Shown: positions 1 to 10,484, counted from the stretch's first letter. The stretch: DNA of 64,000 nt from Euglena gracilis (GCA_039621445.1 CP154955.1:12404960-12468959), one strand, 5' to 3'. Notes: generated by a model from the sequence alone, not told the origin. Translations and numbers: made by a program.

Positions 1-112
1 CTGGTTCGGGACGGATGGGTCAGGGCAAGTGCTGAAGAGGGGCGGCAGCCACTTGAACCATTCCGACTGCGCAGTGGCCGGGAAGACGGAGCCCCGGCGG
101 GTGCGCCCGGAG
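1..112 (-). CDS. Candidate downstream exon, possibly of the DOP1-like gene (runs off the window)
   Basis: A short minus-strand coding island opens after the acceptor CTCCAG and stays open to the window edge. It contains SGRTRRGSVFPATAQSEWF and then WLPPLFSTCPDPSVPNQ, with nearly every third codon base G or C. It starts in phase 2, which fits the phase-2 donor of the DOP1 exon ending at 2405. I cannot align it to the DOP1 family by memory, so membership is inferred from strand, order and phase. Confidence 0.45.
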
Positions 113-1699
113 CTGGAGTGTTGCCGGCAGGGGGAAATGCCCGGAAACCCCCCAATTGCTTTGAAATGGAACGCTCGAGAAGGGGGGAGGGAGGCAGCAG
201 TGAACCCCGTTGTTAGCGTTTTTGAATTTCACTTGCTGGTGCATGTTTGTCGTCCTGCTTGGACCCTTTCCAACCGCGTCAGACTTTGGGCAAAAACTGC
301 TCTTGTGGACAAAGTGCTTTCTCAAAAAACGATGGTGCTGCAGCTTGATGCGAATGCCCAAACTCATGCGTGTTTGAGTTTTATTTGCCTTCTCGAAATA
401 TTTTTAGAGTAAGAGGCAACGTGCAGGGCTCTTGATGCACGTTGGACAGGAATCTGAAAATCACCGAGGCTAAGAATTAGTTCAACGTGGATGCATGCGT
501 TGCCTGCTAAATATGCAAGATTCAGCCCAGGCTTAGGTCTATGACTAACGCAAATCTATAAAGACCAACCCGGGGGTCCATTATTAACCCACCTGTCATT
601 TATGCGTGATGGGGGGCAGGTGTGTGGTCGCGTAGCCAGGCTACAGGACAGAAAAACCCAGCCAAACCCAATTACCTTTCCCCTGCGAACTCCTTCTTCG
701 GATTCCAGTTCCTTTAAACCCGGGGGGCTTACAAGCGGGGATGAATTCTGTTCCTTTTCGTTTGCACTGTTTGCTGTCGCTCTCTTTCACCGGCAAATCT
801 ACTGTCACACTTTGCTGTGTGCACTGTGCATAAAACGCATGACGCCGAGGAAGAATTTGAAAGCGGAGTGGCAGAAACGGGCTGGCTGGTACCGGCACCA
901 GCCCCGGTGGAGCAAGCTTTCAGATACCCAAACGAACACTTCCGAAATAGATCATTCGAGGTGCCCAGGTGTGGTGTGAAGTCGGGGGGGGGGGAGCAGC
1001 AAGGGAAAGGCAGGCGGAGGTCAGCCAGGGGGCCCGAGCGGCGGTCGTAAACGCGTTCCATGCGAGGGCGGGGGAGTGGCCCAGCATAACGGTCGTCACT
1101 TGGGACTGGAACTGGTGGTGCCGGCAGGGGCGGCTGGACGGCAACCCCAAACGCAAAAGAAAGCCAGCGTGAATGTTTGTCGGTCTGCCTGCAGTGATGT
1201 GTCATGAGGGGCAATGCCTTCTTAAAATTTAACAGGATTCAAGGCTCTTCAACAAAATGCTCAACAGGGTTCGCGCCACACATGGGACACAATTTATGGC
1301 GGAATGCGCGTGTGCCCGCTTGTATTTGGGTGCATATCAAGCCAAACACATACAATAACGAATCTTCCATTTCCCTAAAACGTGATGATCGACGATAAAA
1401 ATGGGGGAAATCACAAGTGTGAATGCAAACACCTGGACATGCATCAGCAGACATGATCCAGGCAGTGCGCTTCCTTGGACAGGAGACAGCCTGCAAGGGG
1501 TTGGTGGAAGCCAGAGGCACAGGCAGCCCTGGGCGTCCCGATGGGGAGGAGGCGGGCAGCCGCTGGGTTGGGCCAATGACGTTGCGTGCAGTTTTCAAGA
1601 GCAACAGGTGGGAGTGAAGCCAGCCAGGAAGCCGCTTCGCATTCACAAAAAACTATGATATAATACAATATTATATTACATAATAATATATGCTACAAT
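113..1699. other. Intron or intergenic stretch without supported gene
   Basis: Several overlapping frames are open but none shows a clear coding signature. A weak minus-strand candidate lies around 1020-1100. I see no named repeat here. If the exons on either side belong to the DOP1-like gene, this is intron. Confidence 0.4.
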
Positions 1700-2120
1700 T
1701 TTATATAACATAACATAATGTCAAATAACATAACATAACATAACATAAGGTAACACAACATAACATAACATAACATAACATAACATAACATAACATAACA
1801 TAACATAACATAACATAACATAACATAACATAACATAACATAACATAACATAACATAACATAACATAACATAACATAACATAACATAACATAGCATAGCA
1901 TAACATAACATAACATAACATAGCATAACAGAACACAACGTAACATAACATAACATAACATTAGCATAGCATAGCATAGCATAGCATAGAATAGCATAAC
2001 ACAAAATAACATAGCATAACATGACATAACATAACATAACAATGCATAGCATAGCATAACATAACATAACACAACACAACATAGCACAACATAACATAAC
2101 ACAACACAACACAACATAAT
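1700..2120. repeat. (ATAAC)n pentanucleotide satellite
   Basis: A near-perfect tandem array of ATAAC with scattered variants such as ATAGC and ACAAC toward its right end. All three minus-strand frames stay open because a 5-bp repeat without stops reads as repeating MLCYV. It has no coding value. A longer copy of the same satellite lies at 16262-16912. Confidence 0.97.
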
Positions 2121-2160
2121 ACAATATAATGTGATACAATATAATATAATACAATATAAT

Positions 2161-2292
2161 ATACTATTGCATTTCATTGCATTTCATTGCATTGCATTGC
2201 ATTCCATTCCATTTCACTGCATTGCATTTGCATTGTATTTTGTATTTGCATTGTATGTGTAATTTGTATTGGATTGGATTGGATTGGATTGA
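2161..2292. repeat. Degenerate CATTG / GGATT pentamer arrays
   Basis: CATTG and CATTT units run from about 2165 to 2240, and GGATT units from about 2266 to 2292. They adjoin the ATAAC array and suggest ongoing pentamer expansion and drift at this site. Confidence 0.85.
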
Positions 2293-2404
2293 GTTCTTAA
2301 GCTCATTGGGGGCAGTATGAAGAATCAAGTTTGCCTGTGGCTGGCAGCAAGCATAAAAAAGAAGAAAATTGGGGAATCTGCATTGACTTGACATTGAGGG
2401 ACAC

Positions 2405-2577
2405 CTGCCCCCAAGCAACATCACCGACAGGAAGCCGAATCCGCTGATGCGGACGGCGGGGTTGATATACACCGCCTTCCACACCGCCTTGAAGAAGAGG
2501 GCCTCCTCGGGGGCCATCATCTGCTGGATCGCCTCCAGCAGCTGCTTGGTGTCCGCGTACACCGCCGCCAGCAGCCA
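2405..2577 (-). CDS. DOP1: DOP1 exon 5
   Basis: Encodes YADTKQLLEAIQQMMAPEEA followed by LFFKAVWKAVYINPAVRIS and GFGFLSVMLLGG. It matches the DOP1 segment around LW-LL-SPAVRLP. The donor is CAG|GTGTCC in phase 2. The acceptor is unclear: no good AG precedes the homologous part except ACCAAG, so the true start may be at 2544. The preceding exon ends in NTK and this one opens near DTK, which hints at slippage of a short duplicated junction. Confidence 0.75.
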
Positions 2578-5500
2578 ACCGGAACAGGGAGGGAAATTGC
2601 ATGGGCGGCGGCAAACAATGCGCAGCATTGAGCAGCGAATTTGGGACAGAAAGTTCAAGGTCCTCGCGTGGGTCGGTCGGTATTAAATCCCTGGAAATTT
2701 TCGCAGGCGACGTTGGCAGATGCCAATTGGCCAAGGTGCATGACAATTTCATGCCTGCTAGAAGCGACAAAAACGTTGCGGTAGGTTTGCAGAAGGGAAA
2801 TAGCAAAAGGTGAAAACTTCAAAAAAAACAATATAAATTATCGTTGAAATAGTGCAGAGAAGAGCTTGGAAACAATGCCGAACCAATTTGTCTCCATAAA
2901 CCATGTAAAAATTCTGTGTGTTGTGTGTGTTTGCAACCTCGGTTTGCTTTCCTTGTTATGCACCCTGGATGTTGCACAAATAAAATTATTTGTTCTGGTA
3001 TATGTTAAAATGCCAACCGAAAATGACTGTCTTCGAAGCAGAGAGAAAAAGCATTGTTGCGTCTCTCGAGTACAACTGCACTGGTCAGTCCATCGGTGGT
3101 CCGCTGCGCTTCGTGTTGGACTCCTCCAGGCCGTACAGCAGGGAGTCCACCAGGCCGTCCAGGCACGGGGCGAGGTCCAGTTTGAGGGGGACGAAGAATT
3201 CGCTGAACAGCTCCAGCACCTTGGGCCGCACCTGCAGGGAGGCGCTTGCCGGCAGCCCACCACCCAAATGCACACATTACGACCGCGGACTCCGACGTAC
3301 CGAAGATGCGGGTTCGGTGCGGGCCATCGGTCCGGGGGCATCACAATGTCAGGCATGCAAGATGCGACAAATGTTTGTGCTAGGGTTGTAGAAGAAAAAT
3401 TGCAAAAAGACGAAAAGGTCAAAATTAATGAATTATTTTTTATTAATCAATCCTTCAATTAATTAATGTTTTTTATTAATTAATTGATAAATTAATCAAT
3501 TAATTTTAAAACATTTTGAGACGGAATTTGCGAAGGTTATGGGTGTGATGCCTAACCACTGCCAGAACAATACCACTGCATGGGAAACCAAACACTTTGA
3601 TGCGGAAAATGATGCAACTTGTTTCACGTGGGCACTGTGCAAGTCCGAGGATGCCTAAATACATCTGAAACCATACCAGCCCCACCCTCGAATGAACGGT
3701 GCGGTGGCAGGCTGGGCTGAAAGAAGGGGAACAGGCCCATGCCGTACAGGGGTAGGTCCTTCGCCAGGTTGGCACCAATCTTCTTGAAGATGAAGCGCCA
3801 CCACACCACGGCTCCGGAGCCCCCACCCCGTGACCGGATGTGCAAAGCCAGACGATGCACTGCATTGGGGTGATGCAGAGATGATGACTAAAAGTACCGA
3901 CAATTATATAGCAATTATAGAATAACCTATCTTTAATTCATTAATTTAAGATCTGTCAATAATGTAAATAAAACCCCCCCCAAATATAAAGCCCCCCCAG
4001 CTTTATATTTGGACGGGATTTCAAGACCCTCAGGGGGGTTTATAGTTTGGGGGGGGGGGGCTTTATATTTGGGGGGGGTCAAACTTTTTTGGGTGGCCTC
4101 TATGACCTTCGACGGCCTTCAATTGTGGCCAAATACCCAATTTTATGCCAAATTTATGTCGTGACCCCCTATTTTCCCCCAAAATCGGCAATTATTATCC
4201 AAAATGAAGCATTCTTGGCGAAAAAAAGTTGTAACCACCCAAAATTTTCCACTTTTTCCTGAATGACACCAGCGTCTGGTTCCCCAATCAGGGGCTTTAT
4301 ATTTGGGCGGCAAAACCAAATCCCCCTTTATATTTGGGGGGGGGGGTTAACAACAGGTACTGGATTTGATTAAATACATTCTTTACGCTTAATACCTATA
4401 TTATTATAGCATAATATATTAACGACAATTATGTAGCAGGGGGTGGCCTGCACGTTCATTTCCGTTGCTTGCTTCACGAACACGCACAGGGATTGCAATG
4501 CTTTCATAAAAACCCTCCCAGAAATAAGACCCCGGGTCCATTTCATGGGTCGGTTGCTGGAAAGCCCGAGGGGAGATCTTATTCATTGGGGGGTCCATTT
4601 TACGGATTTTGCTGGAAATTTTTTTGTTTTTGGAAAATTCTTGCGGGATCCCCTTTTGAGCACTGATTCTCACGTCATTTTACGTTCATAGACATAGACA
4701 TGGCACAAAATGTTACTGATGCATGGTTATAAAAAATATTTTCCATTCACCTCTTCTTGGCGTGTCTTCCTTCAGGCCTTCGGCCATTCCTTTTCCACTT
4801 TTGTAGGGGGTCCATTTTATGCTCACACCGTCCAGGGGGGGGGTCTTATTTTGGGGGGGGGGGGGATGAAGTTACGGGGGCTGAGAAAAAAAAACTGGTA
4901 CTCAGACAAGGGAGACGTCGGAGCAGGGGCCTGCGTGGTAGACGTCCAGGGTGGTGAGGTGGATGCCAGGGGGAAGGGAGGGGTTGTGGCCGGGCTGTTT
5001 TTCTTAACTGGCTGTGCCTGATCGGAGTGTTCAAACCCCCCCCAAAAAAATTGTGGATAAATCCCCCAAGGAACAGGAGTGGCCCAGTGGGTTCATTCAG
5101 CAGTGCCTAGTTCAGGACTGGCCTTGTATTAGATAACTGCAGAATTTTTCTGTTTTCTGCCCATTTAGGGGGGTTCGTTTCCCCCAAACAGGAGTCCGCT
5201 TTGCCTGAAAAGGCAGCCTGGTTGAGGCACTGCGCCAACCGTTTACACAGCGTCAGCTTCTCCGGCACCGCCTCAAACCGCTCGTATTTCTTGTGCTCCA
5301 GCGCCTTCTGGAGGCGTTGGATGCACTTCATCACATCCGGCCATTCCCGGGCCGCGTCGAATGCTTTGAGGACCGTCTGGACTTCAGAGGAGGTCGCCTG
5401 CACTTCAGACGGGCAATGCATGCAGTTGATTCCTAATCCTTGGGAATGATACTCGACATTGAACAAGTGATTCCTATCGTCCTGAAAGGTGATACAGAAA

Positions 5501-6112
5501 AGAATTTCTGGAAGCTGTAAGAAGAACATTCTTCTAAATCACACAAACGAACAACAAAAATTCTTCAAAAGTGCAAAATGGGATGAGGCAAGGCAAGTAA
5601 TGGCATCGTGGCATGGATGCATCGAAAACACGGAAAAGGCTGTCCATGTTAGTTAATTGTCAGTTGTTCGGTTGTTAATGGGTGGAGGTCTGGCCAGCTG
5701 GCAGCTGAACCCGCTGGCCAGCACAAAAAAAAACCCCCAACCATAGCTGGGGCGGGATTTTTCACCCAAAAAATCAGTTAAAAACCCAAAACCCCCTCAA
5801 AAATGCCTTTTTTGACCTGCTTGTTTTTTTTTTGGCCTACCCTAGCTGTGCCGTGTGGCCCCAAATTCATTTTTTTACCGGACCGTAAAGGGGGGGGGGG
5901 GATGGCCGGTAACAAAAAAAATGTGCCGGCTGGACCTCCACCCCCGGCGGGGGCCCCACCGGCTTCCGAAAACCCTTGGCTGCTTCCGCCGACGTCAGGA
6001 GCGACGACGTTGGCGGCTCACCTGACCGGCGGTCGGCAGGGGCCCTGGCATCGCGGAACGCCTTCCACTTGGAGAGGAGCTTCGGGTCGATGGACTGCTC
6101 CTCCAGGTCCAT
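2405..6112 (-). CDS. DOP1: DOP1/Dopey homologue, N-terminal part, five exons visible
   Basis: This gene encodes the N-terminal domain of a DOP1 (Dopey) protein, a large peripheral scaffold that works with the MON2 Arf-GEF-like protein in endosome-to-Golgi transport and organelle positioning. Ordered minus-strand exons match the family order: a helix with EWPDVMKCIQRLQKAL, the basic segment PEKLTLCKRLAQCLN, then FIFKKIGANLAKDLPLYGMG, then LKLDLAPCLDGLVDSLLYG with GLEES, then ALFFKAVWKAVYINPAVRIS. These correspond to the family pattern of LTxxKRLAQCL, TYE-IF-KIG-LAKDL-LYS-GLFPL, RP-LL, LPGLEEGS and LW-LL-SPAVRLP. Exon phases agree for the first three joins, and the second intron appears to use a GC donor. 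The family's conserved VHLKALETYE stretch is replaced by VHRLALHIRSRGGGSGAVVWW. The protein should continue beyond the window, since DOP1 is usually well over 1,500 residues. Confidence 0.87.
3109..3231 (-). CDS. DOP1: DOP1 exon 4
   Basis: Starts after the strong acceptor CCTCCCTGCAG. Encodes VRPKVLELFSEFFVPLKLDL, then APCLDGLVDSLLYGLEES. This fits the DOP1 stretch RPTLL-VYE-HFVPLG-RL-P-L-G-L-G-LPGLEEGS. No canonical GT donor is visible after GLEESNTK before a stop, so the 3' edge is uncertain and may be non-canonical. Confidence 0.78.
3677..3859 (-). CDS. DOP1: DOP1 exon 3
   Basis: Acceptor CCAATGCAG in phase 1, matching the phase-1 end of exon 2. Encodes FIFKKIGANLAKDLPLYGMG then LFPFFQPSL, a clear DOP1 signature. 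An insert, RSRGGGSGAVVWW, lies between VHRLALHI and FIFKK. The donor is placed at GCTG|GTATGG but other GT sites are possible. Confidence 0.8.
3960..4350. repeat. Intronic repeat with CCCCCCAAATATAAAG words
   Basis: Lies in DOP1 intron 2. The left and right ends are inverted: CCCCCCCCAAATATAAAGC at the left and TTATATTTGGGGGGGG at the right. A third and fourth inverted copy lie inside. It belongs to the C/G-tract repeats seen across the window, but I found no clean target duplication. Confidence 0.75.
4500..4870. repeat. Intronic repeats with AATAAGACCC / GGGTCCATTT words
   Basis: AAATAAGACCCCGGGTCCAT at 4519 and GGGTCCATTTTAYG at about 4600 and 4805 recur at 26920-27260, 43215-43290, 45545-45660 and 62715-62790. 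This word family marks another class of intron repeat. No gene is visible from about 3900 to 5200 apart from these repeats. Confidence 0.7.
5205..5402 (-). CDS. DOP1: DOP1 exon 2
   Basis: Encodes SEVQTVLKAFDAAREWPDVM, CIQRLQKALEHKKYERFEAV and PEKLTLCKRLAQCLNQAAFS. It aligns with DOP1 residues near the N-terminus (EWADLI-AL-KL--L and P-RLT-CKRLAQCL-P-LPSG). The acceptor CTGAAG and the length of 198 nt give phase 1 at both ends. The donor reads TTTTCAG|GCAAAG, so a GC-AG intron is likely. Confidence 0.87.
6022..6112 (-). CDS. DOP1: Probable DOP1 first coding exon
   Basis: Opens with ATG at 6112 after an in-frame TAA 27 nt upstream. Encodes MDLEEQSIDPKLLSKWKAF and RDARAPADRRS, then the textbook donor CGGTCAG|GTGAGC in phase 1, which fits exon 2. 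Codons are strongly G/C-ending. The sequence itself is not conserved enough for me to assign it, so its link to DOP1 rests on position and phase. Confidence 0.62.
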
Positions 6113-6309
6113 CAGCCCATACCCTGCGCCGCGGCGTTACAGGGCGGCCATGGAGCGGGGGCGGCTCTGGGGTGGTTAGGGGACCCCCCGGGCAGCGGTG
6201 GTTCCTACCCCCCCCCCCCGTGACACCCCCTCCCGTGTCAACGGCACTCTCCTGGAATATTGGCGTGTCAACGACAAGGGGGGGGGTACCCCCCCCGGGA
6301 AAACTGCCA

Positions 6310-6700
6310 CCTGACAGGTCGGCCGGCACCGGGGACCCTGACAACTTCCTATCCTGACAGGTTGGCCAGTGCCAAGGACCCTGACTGTTTTCCGGGAGGG
6401 GCGTTTCAGAGAAAGTTAATGAAAACTGACCCTGACAGGCTGGCCGGTACCGGGGACCCTGACAGTTTCCGATCATGACAGGTGACCAGCAACAGCGACG
6501 CTGACAGTCTCCCGGGCAGGAACCTGAAGTTCTCGGGCATGGCAGTTTCCCCTTGGGGGGGGGTAAGTTGCAGGGGCCGGCATTTGTACCCCCCCCCTAG
6601 GTCCAACGACCCCCCTATGTCCAACGACCACCCCCCCCCCTGGTCAGAGGACAGAGGTTACCAGTCGTTGGACATATGGGGGGGGGGGGTACTGCAGATC
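6310..6700. repeat. Two local word clusters: GGCCGGYACCGGGGACCCTGAC and GTCCAACGACC
   Basis: Four copies of a CCTGACAGGYYGGCC-ACC-GGGACCCTGACA unit lie between 6313 and 6500. They are followed by three forward copies and one inverted copy of GTCCAACGAC between 6600 and 6690. Neither word recurs elsewhere in the window. This lies just upstream of the DOP1 start. Confidence 0.75.
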
Positions 6701-7073
6701 ACTGCCGTGTTCTTGATGTGGCGACCGCCCTCCGAAGCAGTGCCAAGCGGAAGAAGTGCCAAGGGGAACCCCGGCCGCCAACTGAGGCTGTACAGGTGTG
6801 ACGTGGGGGGCGGGCGGGAGTGATTACTCCTTCCGCCCCAAAAAAAAATGAAACCAATTTCAACGGATTTTTACCGTCAGTAGGTTTTTCCATCTGAGTC
6901 CATTGTTTTGGGGAATACTTCTTCTCACTGACTACTCTGCTAATTTGCCGAACATTCTAACTTCCAAACTTTTTGTTTCATTCCATTTTGTTTTGCGGGC
7001 TCTGTGGTCTTGGGGGAAATCCAGCAGGTGCCAAACTGCAGGTGCCAAGCCACCTTCTGTCTTTGGTCCACAG

Positions 7074-7515
7074 CAGGCATTTGCTTAAGTACCCCCGGGG
7101 AGGGGGGTGGGGGTACTGGCTAGCAAATTGGCTAGACACTGGAAAAAGTGGACTAGCTAGACCCCCCTCCCCCCCGGGGGGGGGGGGGTCCGGGGGTCCC
7201 CCCGATTGGAAAAAAAAATTCCTCCGGCGCTGCGCGCCGAGGTGGAAATGACGTTTTTAATAGGTTTTTGGCTGATTTTGTTCCAAAAAATCCCAAAAAT
7301 GGCCAAAAATGGGCATTTTGGGCCATTTTGGGGGCGAAAAAAATTTTCGGCGCTTTGCGCCGGTCACTGGAGAAATTTTTCCCACTAGCTAGCCCTGCTA
7401 GCAGACTCTCCTGGGGGGGGGGGGTCTGCTAGAAATCCCATTAGCCAAATTTGGACTAGCTGCAGTCCAGCCCCCCCCCAGGGGGGGGTACTGCAATCCC
7501 TTAAGCAAATGCCTG
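7074..7515. mobile_element. Short TIR element, introner-like, 8-bp TSD GTCCACAG
   Basis: The ends are perfect inverted repeats of 16 bp: CAGGCATTTGCTTAAG at 7074-7089 and its complement at 7500-7515. Both sides carry the direct repeat GTCCACAG (7066-7073 and 7516-7523). Inside are CTAGCTAGACCCCCC words, C and G tracts and a CGGCGC-GCGCCG hairpin core. No coding capacity is seen. The 8-bp duplication and TIRs fit a hAT-like non-autonomous element. A related truncated copy lies at 42008-42190. Confidence 0.9.
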
Positions 7516-7524
7516 GTCCACAGT

Positions 7525-8100
7525 CTTAGGCGGCCTAACTTGCACTTAGCTTTGAAAGTGACTGCAAATTGCGACAACACGCAATGCCAAAAAAATTTTC
7601 TGTTTTCGAACACCACTGAGACTCGAGACAGCCCGCATTAGTGTCTCCCTGCGCCCCCAGGGCATGGGGACAAAAAAACGACTTGGAATTCCACAGTCTA
7701 CATACACAGCGCTCATGTGTGCATGAACACAAAGCGCCGGGTGATGAAACGAGGGGGCTCCAATGCGCAGTTGCACTTTGGCGCAACGATTTCCTTTTCA
7801 TTTCAAAAAAAAAAACGCATTGCGCTTCAGCGCAAATTGCACTGCCTGTTCATGCAGATTAAACGTTAGCGGCGTGTTTGCACTTCTCATTTTTTTTGTA
7901 TGAGCTATTGCGCTTTGGCGAAATGTATTTTTTTTTCCTCACCAAACCCGCACAGTGGCTGTGCAGAGAGGGGCCGCCGACACACCATAACACATCAGAG
8001 GGACTCCCATAAGCTCAGGGACTGCTGTTACACATTACGCTTAAGCGCAACAGTTTTACATTGCACTTAAGCGCAATGTAAAACTGTTGTGCTTATGTCC
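7525..8100. repeat. TIR fragment CTTAGGCGGCC plus GCGCAA palindrome cluster
   Basis: CTTAGGCGGCCTAACTTGCA at 7525 matches the terminal repeat of the 27.8-31.0 kb element. It is followed by palindromic words such as CATTGCGCTTCAGCGCAA and CACTTAAGCGCAATG. The opposite end is not found, so this is probably a truncated relative. No gene is supported. Confidence 0.6.
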
Positions 8101-8390
8101 ACAACCATTGCCTTCTGTGCCCGGCTGTGTGGGGCCTGGCGTTGCTCACCAAACGTTGGGACAGGTCCCTGGGCTTGCCCTCAATCCCCCCAACCCGCTG
8201 TACCATCTCTCGCACTTCAAGCACCCAAGGATCACAACTCTGTGGCATGCCGCTTTTTTCCTATTTTTCACAACGTGTGTGTAGAGTCCACCCTCTGGAC
8301 AACCCTTCACGGACATAACGCACAGCTTAAAACCGCAACAAAAAGGGCCAAATCACACCCAGCCCAGACATTCATTTAGTGTGGTTCACA

Positions 8391-8550
8391 AAAGACGTGT
8401 GAACCACAAATTTTTTTCTGGTGTCCACAGGTGAACCACAAATTTTTTTTTGGTGTCCACAGGTGAACCACAAAAAATTTTTTGGTGTCCACAGGTGAAC
8501 CACAAAAATTTTTGTGGTGTCCACAAAAAAATTTGTGGTCCACAAAAATT
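8391..8550. repeat. Tandem repeat GTGAACCACAAATTTTT-GGTGTCCACAG
   Basis: Four to five head-to-tail copies of a unit of roughly 35 nt, ending in an inverted half-copy (CCACAAAAAAATTTGTGG). Each junction reads CCACAG|GTGAACC, which imitates an AG|GT splice junction. Confidence 0.88.
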
Positions 8551-8595
8551 GATTGAGGATCGAAAAAAAATATAAAATTTACACCTAAAAGCGGA

Positions 8596-8871
8596 TTGAT
8601 CGTTAGACACCTCAGCCACATTCTGAGCCTTGGCCCCGGCTCAATCCACGAAGCGTGGCAGTTGGAATTGGACAGATTGCTATCGAGAGTTCTCAAGCAG
8701 ACATGCTCTGTAGACAACTTACCCAACAAGGATACCATCAAAAAGTTAAGTACTGGCGTCGATGAAGCGGAATTCCGCTTCATGGAAGCAGAAACACGCG
8801 ACATTATCGTGGGGCTTTGGCATGGCTGCGGACATTGGGAGCGTTCTGGGGCATTGTGGGATGTCAGTTGA
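8596..8871 (+). CDS. Unrecognised open frame, 91 codons, low confidence
   Basis: The open frame contains SIHEAWQLELDRLLSRVLKQ and then a stretch built from the GAAGCGGAATTCCGCTTC palindrome. The first half looks protein-like, but no third-position G/C signal or splice site supports it. It may be a relic inside a repeat. I do not recognise it. Confidence 0.25.
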   Translation: MIVRHLSHILSLGPGSIHEAWQLELDRLLSRVLKQTCSVDNLPNKDTIKKLSTGVDEAEFRFMEAETRDIIVGLWHGCGHWERSGALWDVS

Positions 8872-9149
8872 GTGCCTCAGTGCCTGAAAAAGTGCCTGAA
8901 AAATCGGCAATGCCATGTGCTTTGTTTTGAGGTAGGAGCCGGAAAGCCACTTCATTGATGTGGTGTCAGATCTTCAACTTGACCATTCAATGAAAGACCA
9001 CATTCAGTATAGTTTTTCATTCAGAAGGGTAAGTGTCAGCCTCATTCTGGTTTTGCAGTTTGGCAATATGAGATAATTAAAAGGTATTATGTCAGCCTGA
9101 GGAAGCGGATAACCGCTTCATATTTGCTCTTTTTTTTTGCAGGTTTTAC

Positions 9150-9294
9150 GCCAATGTCATGTCGAAATGTCCTTCCAAGTGAAGCACGGAAGTGAACAGA
9201 AGGTCTGTATCGTTTCGCCTGTTCTACCTTTCGTAACTGTGCAATTGTCTCCACGTCTGTCAGCCCAATTTCTGACGCTCGCCCCGAACCCCAC
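9150..9294 (-). CDS. Candidate exon of an unknown minus-strand gene
   Basis: Bounded by the acceptor GGCTGCTGCAG and the donor GGC|GTAAAA; 145 nt, phase 2 in and phase 0 out. Encodes WGSGRASEIGLTDVETIAQL then RKVEQAKRYRPSVHFRASLG and RTFRHDIG. The 9323-9680 TIR element lies in the intron just upstream, 20-odd bases from this acceptor. The opposite strand is also open (with an acceptor at 9142), so the strand is not certain. No family recognised. Confidence 0.45.
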
Positions 9295-9322
9295 CTGCAG
9301 CAGCCCTTGCACCTCCCCAAAG

Positions 9323-9680
9323 CAGACAATTTTTTAAGCACTGTCCCACCCCCCCCCCCCTTGGGGGTGACTGAATGATTTTTTCAGAGTGACTGACTGG
9401 TTTTGGGCCCGGACCCCCTCCCCCCCCCCCCCCCCCCGGGGGGGTCGGTCAGGGGTGGGGAAAAGTTGGTTTTGTGACCCCGGCGCCAAAGGCGCCGGAA
9501 AATTTTTTTGGCCTAAAATGGCCTAAAGTGACTGGAAAGGGGCGGTTTTTTGAGTGGCAGGCCCCCCCCCCGGGGGGGGGTAGTGACTGACTGGCTTCCC
9601 AAAAAAAAGTGACTGACTGGTTTTTCAAAAAGTGTAGTGACCCCCCCCTCCCCCCTCCAGGGGTCGGTAAAAATTGCATG
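9323..9680. mobile_element. Short TIR element, 8-bp TSD CCCCAAAG
   Basis: Starts CAGACAATTTTTTAAGCACT and ends with the near-complement GGTAAAAATTGCATG. The direct repeat CCCCAAAG flanks it at 9315-9322 and 9681-9688. Inside are GTGACTGACTGGTTTT words in both orientations, C/G tracts and a CGGCGCCAAAGGCGCCG hairpin. Relatives with the same words lie at 15640-15940, 18480-18650 and 39735-40045. Confidence 0.88.
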
Positions 9681-10383
9681 CCCCAAAGCCTCCCCACCCC
9701 ACCGATGACCCGCCTAATCGTCATAAATCATATGCTGCACCATGCGGTAGTAGACTATTCATCCTCATGCTTCCACCCTACCTGGCCTCCCCCCCACTCC
9801 CACTTCGTCGGTGGTCTGGACCAACCACAGCAGCCCCTACCCCAATCCTCTTGCCCCCCCCCCCCTTCCAAGAAGGACTCCCAATTTATGGTAACGTCAT
9901 CCTCCCCCTCATCATCCGATCCTCCCCTAACCATGCATCATTTTTTTTGATTCAAGTATTTTGTGAGGCAAAATTTTTTGTTACAATCCAGAATCCCTTC
10001 AGCATGGTTATGTCCCAACCACCCGTCCAGCCTCCTGCCTGATTTGAGAAATAGCATCATGCAGATCAATACGTATCCTGATCTGGACTGCCAGACCAGA
10101 CCCACCGGGGGGGGGGGGGCAAGCCAGTCTGTCAGCCAGCAGCCAGCCAGTTTTTCCACCCCCTGTCGATGGAATCAAGTCACCCTGTTTCACCTCTCCG
10201 TTATGACTTATGCAGAAAACAATCAGTTGCTTGGAACACAGTGCACTTTCTCAGAACACTCCCGACACAATGTGCAGCCCCTGTATTTTGCCTTTACAAA
10301 TATACATTTTTCCAATGTATACATATATGTGTATTCATACGTATATACGTGTGTACATGTATGCATATTATAATTCAATTATG

Positions 10384-10385
10384 TG

Positions 10386-10484
<99 letters not shown>

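Noticed and set aside
1693-2177. Minus-strand frames of 153-164 codons reading MLCYVMLCYV
   Set aside because: They are translations of the (ATAAC)n satellite, open in all three frames because the 5-bp unit has no stop on that strand.
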